Shown: piece by piece, positions 1-8,330 of the stretch
Position numbering within the stretch: position 1 is the stretch's first letter
Layout of the letters: each line of letters starts with the position of its first letter
Origin: VXOI01 sp965261945
GTDB lineage: Bacteria; Chloroflexota; Dehalococcoidia; Lucifugimonadales; UBA3495
Assembly (NCBI GenBank): GCA_965261945.1
Contig: CBDHEF010000002.1
Span: 682,001 to 746,000, forward strand
DNA length: 64,000 nucleotides
Direction: 5' to 3'
Notes under the pieces: model-generated
Database searches by the model: none
Told to the model about the DNA's origin: nothing
Seen by the model: only the letters and a program-made list of their open reading frames with translations
Translations under genes and position numbers: made by a program

Positions 1-79
1 CAACAATCGACCCTCAATTGACACCTGCATGACTGCCTCATAAGCTCATCACCAATATCCGAATCAGAGGAGGCGCACT

Positions 80-1057
80 ATGCAAGCACCAACCATCCGA
101 GACGTGTACCGGGCCCGGCGGACCATCGCGCCCTATTTCCAGCGTACCCCCCTCCATTACTCAATTGGTCTCAGCGAGTTTCTTGACGCCGAGGTGTACA
201 TAAAACACGAGGAGTATCTGCCGCTGGGAGCATTCAAATCACGGGGAGGCATCAACCTCTTGTCCAACCTGAGTGACGAGGAAAGGCAGAAGGGACTGAT
301 AACCTCTTCCACTGGCAATCACGGGCAGTCCATCGCCAACGCGGGGCGCGAATTCGGGGTTCGGGTGATCATCGGCCTGCCGGAAAACGCCAACCCGGTC
401 AAGGTGGCCTCCATGCGGGCCTTGGGCGCGGAGCTGATTTTCTACGGCGAGAACTTCGACGACGCCCGCGAATACTGCGAGCGCCTGGCGCTTGAGGAAG
501 GCTACCGGTACGTCCATGCCGTAAACGAGCCAGAACTGATAGCCGGAGTTGGCACGGCATCTCTGGAAATCATTGAAGACCTGCCTGATGTTGACGTAAT
601 GCTGCTGCCACTGGGCGGGGGATCCGGCGTCTCCGGCGCCTGTATCATCGCGAAGGCCATAGACCCATCCATACAGGTTGTTGCCGTACAGTCGGAAGCC
701 GCTCCGGCCGCCTACCTTTCCTGGAGGCAGGGGGAGTTGGTGGAGGCATCCATGGATACATTTGCGGAGGGTGTGGCCACCAAATCGGGCTACGAACTGC
801 CCCAGCGCATCATGGCGGAACTTCTGGACGATTTTCTGCTGGTCAGCGACGACGATATCCGCCGCGCCATCGGCCTGCTGGTGGAAAAAGCTCATACCTT
901 GGCCGAACCGGCGGGAGCGACGGCCCTGGCCGGGGCGGTCAGGTACGCCGAGCGGCTGCGGGGCAAGAAGGTATCCGTCACAGTTACCGGAGCCAACATC
1001 ACTGCCGACCGGCTGGCAGAGGCCCTCAAAGTGTACCAAGGGGGTCTGAGTAATTGA
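80..1057 (+). CDS. Threonine/serine dehydratase-like PLP enzyme
   Basis: 325 aa fold-type II PLP enzyme of the threonine ammonia-lyase/serine dehydratase family, which deaminates hydroxy-amino acids to 2-oxo acids in the cytosol. The Schiff-base lysine is K53 in GAFKSRGG, the substrate loop is SSTGNHGQ (residues 76-83), and the glycine-rich phosphate loop GGGSGVSG lies at 179-186. No C-terminal ACT domain follows, so this is the short, catabolic or allosterically simple form. The start is supported by an AGAGGAGG Shine-Dalgarno 6-8 bases upstream. A strong hairpin terminator follows at 1133-1169, so it is probably transcribed alone or as the end of an upstream operon. Exact substrate (threonine, serine or hydroxyaspartate) cannot be read from sequence. 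Confidence 0.9.
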   Translation: MQAPTIRDVYRARRTIAPYFQRTPLHYSIGLSEFLDAEVYIKHEEYLPLGAFKSRGGINLLSNLSDEERQKGLITSSTGNHGQSIANAGREFGVRVIIGLPENANPVKVASMRALGAELIFYGENFDDAREYCERLALEEGYRYVHAVNEPELIAGVGTASLEIIEDLPDVDVMLLPLGGGSGVSGACIIAKAIDPSIQVVAVQSEAAPAAYLSWRQGELVEASMDTFAEGVATKSGYELPQRIMAELLDDFLLVSDDDIRRAIGLLVEKAHTLAEPAGATALAGAVRYAERLRGKKVSVTVTGANITADRLAEALKVYQGGLSN

Positions 1058-1132
1058 CGGGTAACAAACCGAGCCAGATCCAAAAAGAAAGTGTACTGAT
1101 ATGCAGTTAAGTACACGCGGGGAAATCCAAGA

Positions 1133-1169
1133 AAGTGCAACAGGCCGCCTGGCGGCCTGTTGCACTTTT
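1133..1169. terminator. Hairpin terminator after the dehydratase gene
   Basis: A near-perfect inverted repeat, AAAGTGCAACAGGCCGCC facing GGCGGCCTGTTGCACTTTT, has a stem of about 17 bp and a T-run on the + strand. It lies between two convergent genes and could stop transcription from both sides, since the other strand also ends in T residues. Confidence 0.8.
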
Positions 1170-1196
1170 GTGACGGAGAAGTGTACCGAGTACCAT

Positions 1197-2207
1197 TTAC
1201 CTTTGCGCGAAGTATCTTGCCAGCTCATCCCGGCGAAATTCCGGTAAAGGTACTTCCTCCCCCAGGCGGGTAAACAAAATGCGGCCCTCTTCCGCAGGTA
1301 TCATTTGCCCTATCTCCCAAGCGTCTACGCCTGATTGCTCCAGTGAGTGCAATAGCTTTGGCACCATGGGGGCAGGCAGTGTAATTACCAGTGCACCGGA
1401 GGCCAGTAAGCCCAGCGGGTGTAACTCCAGGGCATTACACACCTCGGCGGTTTCAGGCAGTACCGGTACACTATCCTCCTCGATGGCCAGGCCCAACCCC
1501 GACGCCGACGCAATTTCGTGTAACGCGGTAATCAGCCCGCCCTCGGTGACGTCGTGCATTGAGTGTACTTGGTGTTGTGTATTGGCGATTCGAGCATCGG
1601 GTACTACACTGATTCCAGGCGAGTCGAGTAACCTTGCACTTCTCTGGATTACACTTTCATCAACTCCCGCTGAGCGCAGGCCGTCGGCGGCGTCCCGGGC
1701 AAGCAGTGCCGTGCCCTCAATGGCCAGCCCCTTGGTGACCACGATGCTGTCCCCATCCTGAGCTCCGCCCGTGGTCACCAGCCGGTCGCGCTCGACTTCT
1801 CCCAGCATGGTCCCCATGACGATGGGCCGTTGGATCCCGTGGGTCACCTCGCTGTGGCCGCCAATCAGCGTGACGCCCAACTCCCGGCATCCGGCGACGA
1901 CATCCTCAAACATCCGAGTGGCGTCGTCGGGGGTGAACGACTCCGGAGCCAGCAGGGTTGCCAGGAACCAAAGGGGCGTCGCCCCGGTGCAGGCCACGTC
2001 GTTGGCGCAGACTTGGACGGCATACCAGCCGGCCCGATCCGTGGCGAAAGTCACTGGGTCGCTCTTCGCCACCAGCACCCGGTCGCCGAAGTCCAGCGCC
2101 GCCGTGTCTTCGCCCACCCGCGGACCCACCAGGACCCGGGGGTCGTCAAACACGGCCGAGTTGAGCAGTCGCTCCATCAGCTCCAAGGGGAATTTTCCGA
2201 CATCCAT
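1197..2207 (-). CDS. AIR synthase-related protein (PurM/HypE/ThiL-like)
   Basis: About 336 aa protein of the PurM/HypE/SelD/ThiL ATP-binding superfamily. The N-terminal ATP-binding half carries the GEDTAAL segment and AxxDPVTF, then CANDVACTGATP and GGHSEVTHG; the C-terminal half has the MHDVTEGGL signature. This domain order is closest to HypE-like AIR-synthase proteins, but no hydrogenase maturation genes are nearby, so HypE function is not supported. The start is set at the second methionine (2205-2207) because AGGAGA lies 6 bases upstream; a longer frame begins at 2255. Codon use changes inside the gene: GTA, TTA, AGT and ACA are common in the C-terminal third (about 1290-1690) and rare in the N-terminal part. 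Confidence 0.85.
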   Translation of the reverse strand: MDVGKFPLELMERLLNSAVFDDPRVLVGPRVGEDTAALDFGDRVLVAKSDPVTFATDRAGWYAVQVCANDVACTGATPLWFLATLLAPESFTPDDATRMFEDVVAGCRELGVTLIGGHSEVTHGIQRPIVMGTMLGEVERDRLVTTGGAQDGDSIVVTKGLAIEGTALLARDAADGLRSAGVDESVIQRSARLLDSPGISVVPDARIANTQHQVHSMHDVTEGGLITALHEIASASGLGLAIEEDSVPVLPETAEVCNALELHPLGLLASGALVITLPAPMVPKLLHSLEQSGVDAWEIGQMIPAEEGRILFTRLGEEVPLPEFRRDELARYFAQR

Positions 2208-2498
2208 TAGTTTCTCCTGATTGGGATACTTCGCAAAATATGACTCTTCATGCACATTGGGTTTCCCTTACTGGGATAAGCCGAGGGGTCTGCCGAGGGG
2301 TCTATGGTTTGAGTGAAGCGCCGGCGCTTACAGCCGATACACTCCTCTGGCCTCCCCCCGGAGGGAGAAGAGACCATTCGATGGCCCCAGATCGGCAAAT
2401 CGCCGGGCTTACAGGCCGGGCTTTACAGGACAGTGGGGGTTTGCTATATTCGTAGTTGCCGAGTCCTGATGGGCCAGGGGTTCGGCCATTGTTCTGGT

Positions 2499-2575
2499 GG
2501 GGCGTTCGTCTAGCGGCCCAGGACACCGCCCTCTCAAGGCGGAGATCAGGGGTTCGAATCCCCTACGCCCTACCA
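2499..2575 (+). tRNA. tRNA-Glu(CTC)
   Basis: The cloverleaf folds with acceptor GGGGCGT/ACGCCCT, anticodon stem CCGCC/GGCGG around loop CTCTCAA (anticodon CTC, Glu), and T arm AGGGG-TTCGAAT-CCCCT. CCA is encoded at 2573-2575. The 3' end overlaps the last 13 bases of the uracil-DNA glycosylase gene on the other strand. Confidence 0.95.
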
Positions 2576-3321
2576 ACTCCACCAGCAAGCTCCACTTCAC
2601 TCAACCTCTTCGCCATGCTCAGCGTCTCCGCCAGTTGCTCCATGGACAGCCGTCCCGTGTTGGTGTTGCGGGGGCTGGGGTGGTAGCAGCCGACCAGAAG
2701 CGGAAGTTCCGGTCCGAAGCGGTAGACCTCCCCATGACCGAATTTTGCTCTTATGCGCTCCGACGACATCTCCCTAAATGCGCGTAGCGCCGCCTGGAAG
2801 GCGATTAGCCCCAGCGCCAGCACCACCCGCAGGTTGGGCAGCCGTCGCATCTCCTCCACCAGGTAGGGCAGGCAGTTGCGTTGCTCTTCCGGCGTGGGAC
2901 GGTCCTGCGGCGGCACACAGCGCACTGCGGCGCAAACGTAGACCCCACGGTATTCCAGTCCGTCGTCGCGGTGGTCCGAAACCGGCTGGTTGGCCAGTCC
3001 CGCCTCGTACATTGCCTTTATAAGGAAGGTGGCCGACGCATCGCCGGTGAACACCCGCCCGGTGCGGTTGCCGCCGTGAGCCGCCGGGGCCAGCCCCAGG
3101 GCCATCAGCGGGGCCATCGGGTCGCCGAAACTGGGGACCGGCCTGGCCCAGTAGTCCCAATGGGCGTAGGACGCCCGTTTGACTCGGCCGATGTGTTCCC
3201 GGTGTTCCACCAGCCGGGGGCAGCGCCGACAGGCAACCATCTCCCGGGTGAGAATCCCCAGGGCCACTTCTGTTTTCTGACGCAGGGCGTCTGCCTTGCC
3301 TGCCCCTCTATCGCCTGCCAT
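2563..3321 (-). CDS. Uracil-DNA glycosylase, family 5 (UDGb type)
   Basis: 252 aa Fe-S uracil-DNA glycosylase that removes uracil and other deaminated bases in base excision repair. CRRC at residues 31-34 and later cysteines near 129 and 134 fit the iron-sulfur cluster ligands. Motif A is GLAPAAHGGNRTGR (76-89), whose alanine-rich form without a catalytic Asp is the hallmark of family 5 (thermophile UDGb) rather than family 4. Motif B is CYHPSPRNTNTG near residue 213. The gene ends inside the tRNA-Glu gene on the opposite strand, an unusual 13 bp overlap. AGGAAG lies about 10 bases before the ATG. Confidence 0.9.
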   Translation of the reverse strand: MAGDRGAGKADALRQKTEVALGILTREMVACRRCPRLVEHREHIGRVKRASYAHWDYWARPVPSFGDPMAPLMALGLAPAAHGGNRTGRVFTGDASATFLIKAMYEAGLANQPVSDHRDDGLEYRGVYVCAAVRCVPPQDRPTPEEQRNCLPYLVEEMRRLPNLRVVLALGLIAFQAALRAFREMSSERIRAKFGHGEVYRFGPELPLLVGCYHPSPRNTNTGRLSMEQLAETLSMAKRLSEVELAGGVGRA

Positions 3322-3429
3322 CGCTCACTTCCTGCTCCGAGGGATTTCTCTGATCATAATGTATAATACCCGCCAACTTGGGGCGGTCGTTGCGGCTTGG
3401 CCCACAGAGGAACCTGGCGGAGGTAGAAA

Positions 3430-4524
3430 ATGATTGATCAGGAACGTCTGGTCAACTCCTTTTGCGAGTTGGTCAAGATTGACAGCCCATCGGACGAAGA
3501 AGAGGCAGTAGCCCAGCATCTCACCGGACGGCTGGAGACGCTCGGCTTCACCGTCGAGCGCGACGCTCATGGCAATCTGATTGCCTCCGAAGAAGGCGCA
3601 GACCCGCTGATGCTGTCGGCGCACATGGACACCGTGGAGCCGGGCCGGGGAATCAAGCCGGAAATCCAGGGCGACCGAATCGTTTCCGACGGCACGACGA
3701 TTCTGGGCGGCGACTGCAAGGCCGGCGTTGCCGCCATCCTGGAGGGTCTCGAGAGCATCGCTCAGGACGGCCGCCCCCGCCGCCCGGTGCAGGTGGTCAT
3801 GACCCGGGGCGAGGAAATAGGGCTGGTCGGCGCGGCCAATCTGGACTACTCGATGATTCGCTGCCGCGACGCCGTGGTGTTCGACGGCAACGGGCCGGTC
3901 AACACCATCACCGGCGCCAGCCCCACCTATATGAAGTTTGACGTAAACATCACCGGACGCGGCGCCCATGCCGGCGTCGAACCGGAGAAGGGCCTGTCGG
4001 CCATCCGCATCGCCTCCGAGATTATCAACGACCTGCCCAACGGAAGGCTGGACGAAGAGACCACCTTCAACGTGGGCCTGATCACCGGCGGAACGGTGCG
4101 CAACGCCGTGCCGGTGGAGGCCAGCTTCGGCGGCGAATTCCGCAGCCACAACACGGAAACCATCGACCTGCTGCGGATGCAGGTCGCAGAGTCGCTGCGC
4201 AAGGCGCGGGAAAAGTACCAGGACGCCACCATCCGGGAGGAGTTGGAGATGATGTTCCAGATGTACCTCCTGGACCCCAACGAGGCCATCGTCCAACTGG
4301 TGACCAACCAACTGCGAAGTATGTCGCTGGCGCCCGACATCCGCCCCTCCGGCGGCGGCACCGACGCCAACGCCATGCGGCTCAACGGCGTAGAGTGCGT
4401 GGTCGTCGGTATGGCGACCAACGAGATGCACACGGTCAACGAGTACGTCATCATACCCGACGTAATGGCAACAGCCCGTTTCTGCCAGAACCTGCTGACC
4501 ATTAACCAGCGGGCCCGGGCGTAG
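3430..4524 (+). CDS. M20 family metallopeptidase (PepT-like)
   Basis: 364 aa zinc-dependent exopeptidase or amidohydrolase of the M20 family, closest in motifs to tripeptide aminopeptidase-like PepT proteins. Metal ligands visible are H65 and D67 in SAHMDTV, D95 in GGDCKAG, the catalytic pair E128-E129 in TRGEEIGL, D152, and a late histidine in NEMHTVNE near residue 344. The dimerisation (lid) domain lies between, with GRGAHAG near residue 176. A GGCGGAGG Shine-Dalgarno sits 7-10 bases before the ATG. No signal peptide, so cytosolic. The next gene, an aldolase, is separated by a dispersed palindromic repeat. Confidence 0.9.
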   Translation: MIDQERLVNSFCELVKIDSPSDEEEAVAQHLTGRLETLGFTVERDAHGNLIASEEGADPLMLSAHMDTVEPGRGIKPEIQGDRIVSDGTTILGGDCKAGVAAILEGLESIAQDGRPRRPVQVVMTRGEEIGLVGAANLDYSMIRCRDAVVFDGNGPVNTITGASPTYMKFDVNITGRGAHAGVEPEKGLSAIRIASEIINDLPNGRLDEETTFNVGLITGGTVRNAVPVEASFGGEFRSHNTETIDLLRMQVAESLRKAREKYQDATIREELEMMFQMYLLDPNEAIVQLVTNQLRSMSLAPDIRPSGGGTDANAMRLNGVECVVVGMATNEMHTVNEYVIIPDVMATARFCQNLLTINQRARA

Positions 4525-4534
4525 CCAGGACCTT

Positions 4535-4574
4535 CACCATCACCCCAGCCCTCTCCCGCCAAGGGAGAGGCCAC
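4535..4574. repeat. Dispersed CCCTCTCCC palindrome (family A)
   Basis: An intergenic palindrome built on CCCTCTCCC facing GGGAGAGG. Related copies occur at about 7081-7125, 21291-21324, 31480-31517, 38036-38070 and 51765-51800, all between or at the edge of genes. It is a short interspersed repeat rather than a gene. Confidence 0.6.
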
Positions 4575-4594
4575 TTTTTGTTTTGGAGGCGAAA

Positions 4595-5371
4595 ATGAAC
4601 GGCGCAGAGTTGAAGCAGACACTTAAGGAAGGCGGCCGGGTCTTCGGCACGATGATCACTATCGGACGCAGCCCCCGCTGGGTTCCGGTCCTGTCGGGCG
4701 TCGGTCTGGACTACGCTGTCATAGACACCGAGCATAACCCCCGCAGCCGGGCTGAGCTGGGCGACTACCTTGCGATGTTCAACACCAGCGGCGTGGTGCC
4801 AATTGTCCGTATCCCCATCCCCGATTCCCACTACGTTACGATGGCGATGGACGCAGGGGCGCAGGGCATTCTTGCCCCCTACTGCGAGACGGTGGAGCAG
4901 GTGCGAGAGGTGGTGGCCGCCGCCAAGTGGCGCCCCCTAAAAGGCGAGGCGGTTGACCGGGTAGTGGAGTCCGGCGAGCACGTCAGCGACGCCACCCGCG
5001 CTTATCTGGAAGAGCGCAACCGCAACAGCATCGCCATCATCGGCATCGAGAGCGTGGCCGCAGTCAACAACCTCGAGGCCATTCTCGACGTTCCCGGCAT
5101 TGACGGCATATTCGTCGGCCCCAACGATATGAGCATTTCCCTGGGCTTCCCCGATCAGTACGACCGCCCGGAATACAAGCAGGCGGTCAAGCGCGTCATT
5201 GACACGTCGGAGGCCAAGGGCATTGCCACGCTGGTTCACCACCAGTCGCCGGAGCTTTCCACATACTGGATTCAGCAGGGGGCTAGGTTCGTGCTTCACG
5301 GAACCGACCGCCGGGCACTGACCGAGGGGTTCCGTTCCGAGTTCAGCAAGCTACGGGCGGAGGCGGGTTAG
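4595..5371 (+). CDS. HpcH/HpaI aldolase family protein
   Basis: 258 aa class II pyruvate aldolase of the HpcH/HpaI (2,4-dihydroxyhept-2-ene-1,7-dioate aldolase) family, which cleaves 4-hydroxy-2-oxoacids to pyruvate and an aldehyde. Family positions seen are the general-base histidine in IDTEHNP, arginine in VRIPIP, the metal-ligand glutamate in GIESVAAVNN, and the second metal ligand in FVGPNDMS. The ATG at 4595 is chosen because GGAGGCG lies 5 bases upstream; an in-frame TTG at 4583 overlaps that Shine-Dalgarno. Substrate cannot be inferred from the neighbours. Confidence 0.88.
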   Translation: MNGAELKQTLKEGGRVFGTMITIGRSPRWVPVLSGVGLDYAVIDTEHNPRSRAELGDYLAMFNTSGVVPIVRIPIPDSHYVTMAMDAGAQGILAPYCETVEQVREVVAAAKWRPLKGEAVDRVVESGEHVSDATRAYLEERNRNSIAIIGIESVAAVNNLEAILDVPGIDGIFVGPNDMSISLGFPDQYDRPEYKQAVKRVIDTSEAKGIATLVHHQSPELSTYWIQQGARFVLHGTDRRALTEGFRSEFSKLRAEAG

Positions 5372-5486
5372 GCCCGATAGAAACGCAAATTCGCCCTTGA
5401 ACTGAAAGTCGTGTAGCAGTTAAAGATGGGAGTTGGCTTTGGGTAGTGAAAGCCATCATCAGGCTGACCCAACTGCTCTTGGGTTT

Positions 5487-5771
5487 TCAGTCCCGCTCCC
5501 ACCGCTCCCGCAATGCCTCGACATAAACGCGGTCGTAGTCGCCGTAGTGGGCGTTATCGGGAATTTCTCTGAGCAATTCCGCCCAGAGGTATTCCACATC
5601 CTGCCACTGGATCGGGTAAGGCGGCTGGTCGAAGAAGCCCGCCACCGCGTCGAAGGGCGTTTCACCCTGCGGACGGGTGACGTAACCCATCATCTGAAAG
5701 TTGTCATAGGTGTTGCCGAAGTCCGATACGAACCGGCCTTTCATCGCTGCCAGTATCACGTAAGTTGGCAT
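5487..5771 (-). CDS. Hypothetical protein, 94 aa
   Basis: Small soluble protein rich in aromatic residues (YDNFQMMGY, PPYPIQW, VEYLWAEL) with acidic and basic residues in the C-terminal helix ending RERWERD. I do not recognise a family. It reads as real because its codon use follows the GC-rich pattern of neighbours and it has no competing frame. It sits between the aldolase gene and the thiolase terminator. No clear Shine-Dalgarno precedes the ATG, so the start could lie at the later methionine (MKGRF). Confidence 0.6.
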   Translation of the reverse strand: MPTYVILAAMKGRFVSDFGNTYDNFQMMGYVTRPQGETPFDAVAGFFDQPPYPIQWQDVEYLWAELLREIPDNAHYGDYDRVYVEALRERWERD

Positions 5772-5800
5772 GGTTCGACTGGCTCACCATCAACGGATGC

Positions 5801-5837
5801 AGGAAAGCCCTTCTCCAATTGGATGAAGGGCTTTCCT
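5801..5837 (-). terminator. Hairpin terminator of the thiolase gene
   Basis: AGGAAAGCCCTTC pairs with GAAGGGCTTTCCT around an 11-base loop, just past the thiolase stop. On the + strand it is followed by a T-rich stretch; on the minus strand it lies directly downstream of the thiolase. It may act in both directions. Confidence 0.65.
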
Positions 5838-5849
5838 GATACTTCTATT

Positions 5850-7004
5850 CTACTTTTTGAGAATGTGGACAGTGGTTACGTCGCCGGCCCCAGAGCATTG
5901 AGCTACGCCGACTCGGGCGCGGGCCACCTGTCTCGGGCCGGCCTCTCCCCGCAGCTGGGTCACCGTCTCGTGAATCATGCGGATGCCGGATGCGCCGAAG
6001 GGGTGGCCCATAGCCAGCAGGCCGCCGTCGGTGTTGGTGGGGATGTCGCCGGTCAGAGCGGTCCGGCCCTCCACTGTGGCTTGCCATGCCTCTCCGAAAG
6101 GCGCCAGGTGCAGCGACTCGATTTGTTGCAGCTCCCCGATGGTGGCGGCGTCGTGGACCTGACATAAGTCAACGTCTTCCGGCCCCAGCCCGCTCATCTC
6201 GTAGGCTTGCAGGGCAGCCGGCTCCGTGCGGTAGGGGCTGAAGGCGGAGTGATCGGCGCCCCGCCCGTTGTATTCGCCGGAGGTCAGGACCGCCGCGGCG
6301 ATGGACACCGCGCGGCTCTCGTCTATCCCGTACTGGCCTAGCGACTCCCGTGCGCAGAGAACGGCGGCGGCGGCGCCCTCGCTGGTGGGGCAGCACTGGT
6401 AGAGTGTAAGCGGGTCGGCGATCAATCGCGATTGCAGCACTTCCTCCAGCGAGAAAGTGTCCTTGCGGTGGGCGTAGGGATTCAGGGTAGCGTTTTGCCG
6501 CGCCTTGACCGACACCTGCGCCAGTGCGGTCGCCGGCGCGCCGGTCTCCTCCATGTAGCGACGGGCGCGGAGAGCGTAGCCGGCCATCATGTGATCGCCG
6601 CCGATATATCTTTCCGGGGCGTCCTCCGGGGTCACAGTCACCGGGCCGCGAGGCACCTTCTCGGCGCCAAAGGCCAGGGCCATGTCGTAAATGCCGGCAG
6701 TGATTCCCCAGTAGGCTTGCCAAAATGCCGTAGAGCCGCTGGAGCAGGCGTTTTCCACATTGACGATGGGAACGCCGGTTAGCCCCAGCTTGGACAGCGT
6801 GGTCTCGCCCAGCGACATACCGTGATAGTAGACGTGCCCGAAGTAGGCGATGGGAATGTCACGCCACCGCACCCCGGCGTCTTTCAGCGATTCCACCACC
6901 GCATCCAATGCCAGGTCGCCGAGGTCCTTGCCGGGAAAGCGCCCGAAGGGATGCAAGCCGACCCCGGCCACCACCACCTCGCGCCCGGAACGTAGCTGCG
7001 CCAC
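5850..7004 (-). CDS. Thiolase family protein (SCP-x/lipid-transfer type)
   Basis: About 384 aa thiolase-superfamily enzyme of the SCP-x/acetyl-CoA acetyltransferase type used in acyl-CoA or sterol-like side-chain metabolism. The acylated cysteine is in VENACSSGS (about residue 87); QVHDAAT and the GHPFGASGIR loop with its catalytic histidine are present, and the C-terminal cysteine is in GVAQCSGAG. The true start is taken as GTG at 7002-7004, preceded by CGGAGG; the open frame upstream to 7139 merely reads through a dispersed repeat and gives low-complexity protein. It lies just downstream of a DUF35 Zn-ribbon gene on the same strand; such pairs commonly form one complex. Confidence 0.88.
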   Translation of the reverse strand: MAQLRSGREVVVAGVGLHPFGRFPGKDLGDLALDAVVESLKDAGVRWRDIPIAYFGHVYYHGMSLGETTLSKLGLTGVPIVNVENACSSGSTAFWQAYWGITAGIYDMALAFGAEKVPRGPVTVTPEDAPERYIGGDHMMAGYALRARRYMEETGAPATALAQVSVKARQNATLNPYAHRKDTFSLEEVLQSRLIADPLTLYQCCPTSEGAAAAVLCARESLGQYGIDESRAVSIAAAVLTSGEYNGRGADHSAFSPYRTEPAALQAYEMSGLGPEDVDLCQVHDAATIGELQQIESLHLAPFGEAWQATVEGRTALTGDIPTNTDGGLLAMGHPFGASGIRMIHETVTQLRGEAGPRQVARARVGVAQCSGAGDVTTVHILKK

Positions 7005-7080
7005 TGCATTGACCTCCGCTGTGAGTTCCTCTCTTCCTTGGGAACTGTGAGTTACTTCTTCCCAATGGGGAAAGGGATGC

Positions 7081-7125
7081 AAATTCCCCCTCTCCCAGAG
7101 GGTTAGGGTGAGGGTGTTCCCCCTG
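7081..7125. repeat. Dispersed CCCTCTCCC repeat (family A)
   Basis: The stretch CCCCCTCTCCCAGAGGGTTAG followed by GGTGAGGGTG matches the dispersed palindrome seen elsewhere in the window, here inverted. It overlaps the last codons of the DUF35 gene, whose C-terminal GGTPSP comes from it. Confidence 0.55.
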
Positions 7126-7528
7126 GGGCAGGGCGCCACTTGTAGACCAGCTTGTCCGCGCCGCCCTCTTGGGCCGGAACCGCCTGAATCGCCAACTCCA
7201 CCGGCATCCCGATAATGAGGTCGGACTGCTCGCAGTCAATCACCTCGGCCAGCACTTGAGGGCCGGAGGGCAGTTCCACCTGCCCCAGGATGTAGGGCGC
7301 CTGCCCCGGCCATCCGGCGGGAGGGATTCGCACGATGGTATAGCTGTACAGTGTGCCTTCCCGTCCCAGGTCAACCGGCTCTACCTCAAATGAGGTGCAG
7401 GCCTGACAGAATGTCGCGGGGCCGAATACGGACACGTCGCACTCCCGGCATCGAACGCCGATGAGCGTGCCATTGGATCCGGCCTCGCCGGTAATCCTCA
7501 ACCGTCGTGGGTCAACTGATTCAGACAT
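7103..7528 (-). CDS. DUF35 Zn-ribbon/OB-fold acyl-CoA-associated protein
   Basis: 141 aa partner protein of SCP-x-type thiolases. The N-terminal rubredoxin-like zinc ribbon has CRECDV (first CxxC, residues 27-30) and CQAC (42-45), followed by an OB-fold (GTLYSYTIVRIPPAG, VLAEVIDC, GMPVELAI). Family members bind acyl-CoA and hold the thiolase or ketosynthase in a complex. It is transcribed ahead of the thiolase at 5850-7004, about 100 bp apart. Its last residues lie in a dispersed repeat, so the natural C-terminus may have been shortened or extended by the repeat. Confidence 0.85.
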   Translation of the reverse strand: MSESVDPRRLRITGEAGSNGTLIGVRCRECDVSVFGPATFCQACTSFEVEPVDLGREGTLYSYTIVRIPPAGWPGQAPYILGQVELPSGPQVLAEVIDCEQSDLIIGMPVELAIQAVPAQEGGADKLVYKWRPAPGGTPSP

Positions 7529-7679
7529 GATGATTCAGGTTAATCTTGCGCCTATATCATGTCAACCGTTATACCAGCTACACCAACACAGGCGAATAGT
7601 CCGGGCGCCCGTCATCGCCGCCGTGTCTGCTATACTCGGATGCGTCATCCTGAAATCTGAAAACGGTGCCGGATGTCTT

Positions 7680-8318
7680 TTGACTAACGCCGAATCCAGA
7701 AATCAGTCCGCCACGACCGGCCAGCACCCTTCCGCCGCCGTCCGCTGCCTGCGTGTCGGTGGGGTCGTCGCCATCCCCACCGACACGCTCTACGGGCTGG
7801 CTGCCGACGCCTTCAACGCGGATGCCATCGAGCGCGTGTTCGCCATCAAGGAGCGCCCGGAAGGCATGGCCCTTCCCGTGCTGCTGGCGGACTTGGCGCA
7901 ACTATCCTCCGTTGCCAGTGATGTTCCGCAGGCCGTTGAGATTCTGGCCGAGGCATACTGGCCTGGCCCGCTGACGCTGGTTCTGCGCCGTGCCGCCGCG
8001 CTGCCGCCGCGCCTGACGGCCGAAGGGCCAACGGTGGCGGTGCGAGTCCCGGCGCATCCTATCCCCCGCGAGTTGGCGCGGCTGCTGGGGCGGCCCATCA
8101 CCGGCACAAGCGCCAATATCAGCGGCAATTCCGATCCCCGGACCATTGAGGAACTCCGCAGACAGGTCGGGGATCGAGTTGACTACCTGATAGAGTCCGG
8201 CCCGGCGCCCGCCGGCACTGCTTCCACCATCGTTGACCTGTCTGCCGATGCTCCCCGGCTCATCCGGGAAGGAGTAATCCCTTTCGAGCAGATTGCGGCG
8301 CTCCTGAACTCCCATTAA
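7680..8318 (+). CDS. Threonylcarbamoyl-AMP synthase family (Sua5/YciO/YrdC)
   Basis: About 212 aa Sua5/YrdC-family protein, the enzyme that makes threonylcarbamoyl-AMP from threonine, bicarbonate and ATP for the t6A37 modification of tRNAs. The core starts at GGVVAIPTDTLYGLA and continues with the KERPE substrate loop, WPGPLTLVLRR, VAVRVPAHP and TGTSANISG. The open frame extends up to 7461 over the divergent DUF35 gene, which is unlikely; a TTG at 7680 gives the family's usual length of about 200-210 aa. No strong Shine-Dalgarno supports any one start. Confidence 0.85.
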   Translation: MTNAESRNQSATTGQHPSAAVRCLRVGGVVAIPTDTLYGLAADAFNADAIERVFAIKERPEGMALPVLLADLAQLSSVASDVPQAVEILAEAYWPGPLTLVLRRAAALPPRLTAEGPTVAVRVPAHPIPRELARLLGRPITGTSANISGNSDPRTIEELRRQVGDRVDYLIESGPAPAGTASTIVDLSADAPRLIREGVIPFEQIAALLNSH

Positions 8319-8330
8319 ATTGTGGTTGCC

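Noticed and set aside
1091..1120. GTGTACT...AGTACAC inverted pair as an operator
   Set aside because: A 7 bp spaced pair in front of no gene, within the gap between convergent genes; chance is as likely.
3325..4431. 368-codon minus-strand frame opposite the M20 peptidase
   Set aside because: Its translation has no family pattern; the + strand frame carries all M20 metal-binding motifs. GC-rich genes commonly leave such long antisense frames.
5433..6167. + strand frame over the hypothetical and thiolase genes
   Set aside because: It runs through a terminator and opposite a thiolase with all catalytic motifs; no start signal and no recognisable protein.
7004..7139. N-terminal extension of the thiolase
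   Set aside because: Those 45 codons are read from a dispersed repeat; the GTG at 7004 has a good Shine-Dalgarno and fits family length.
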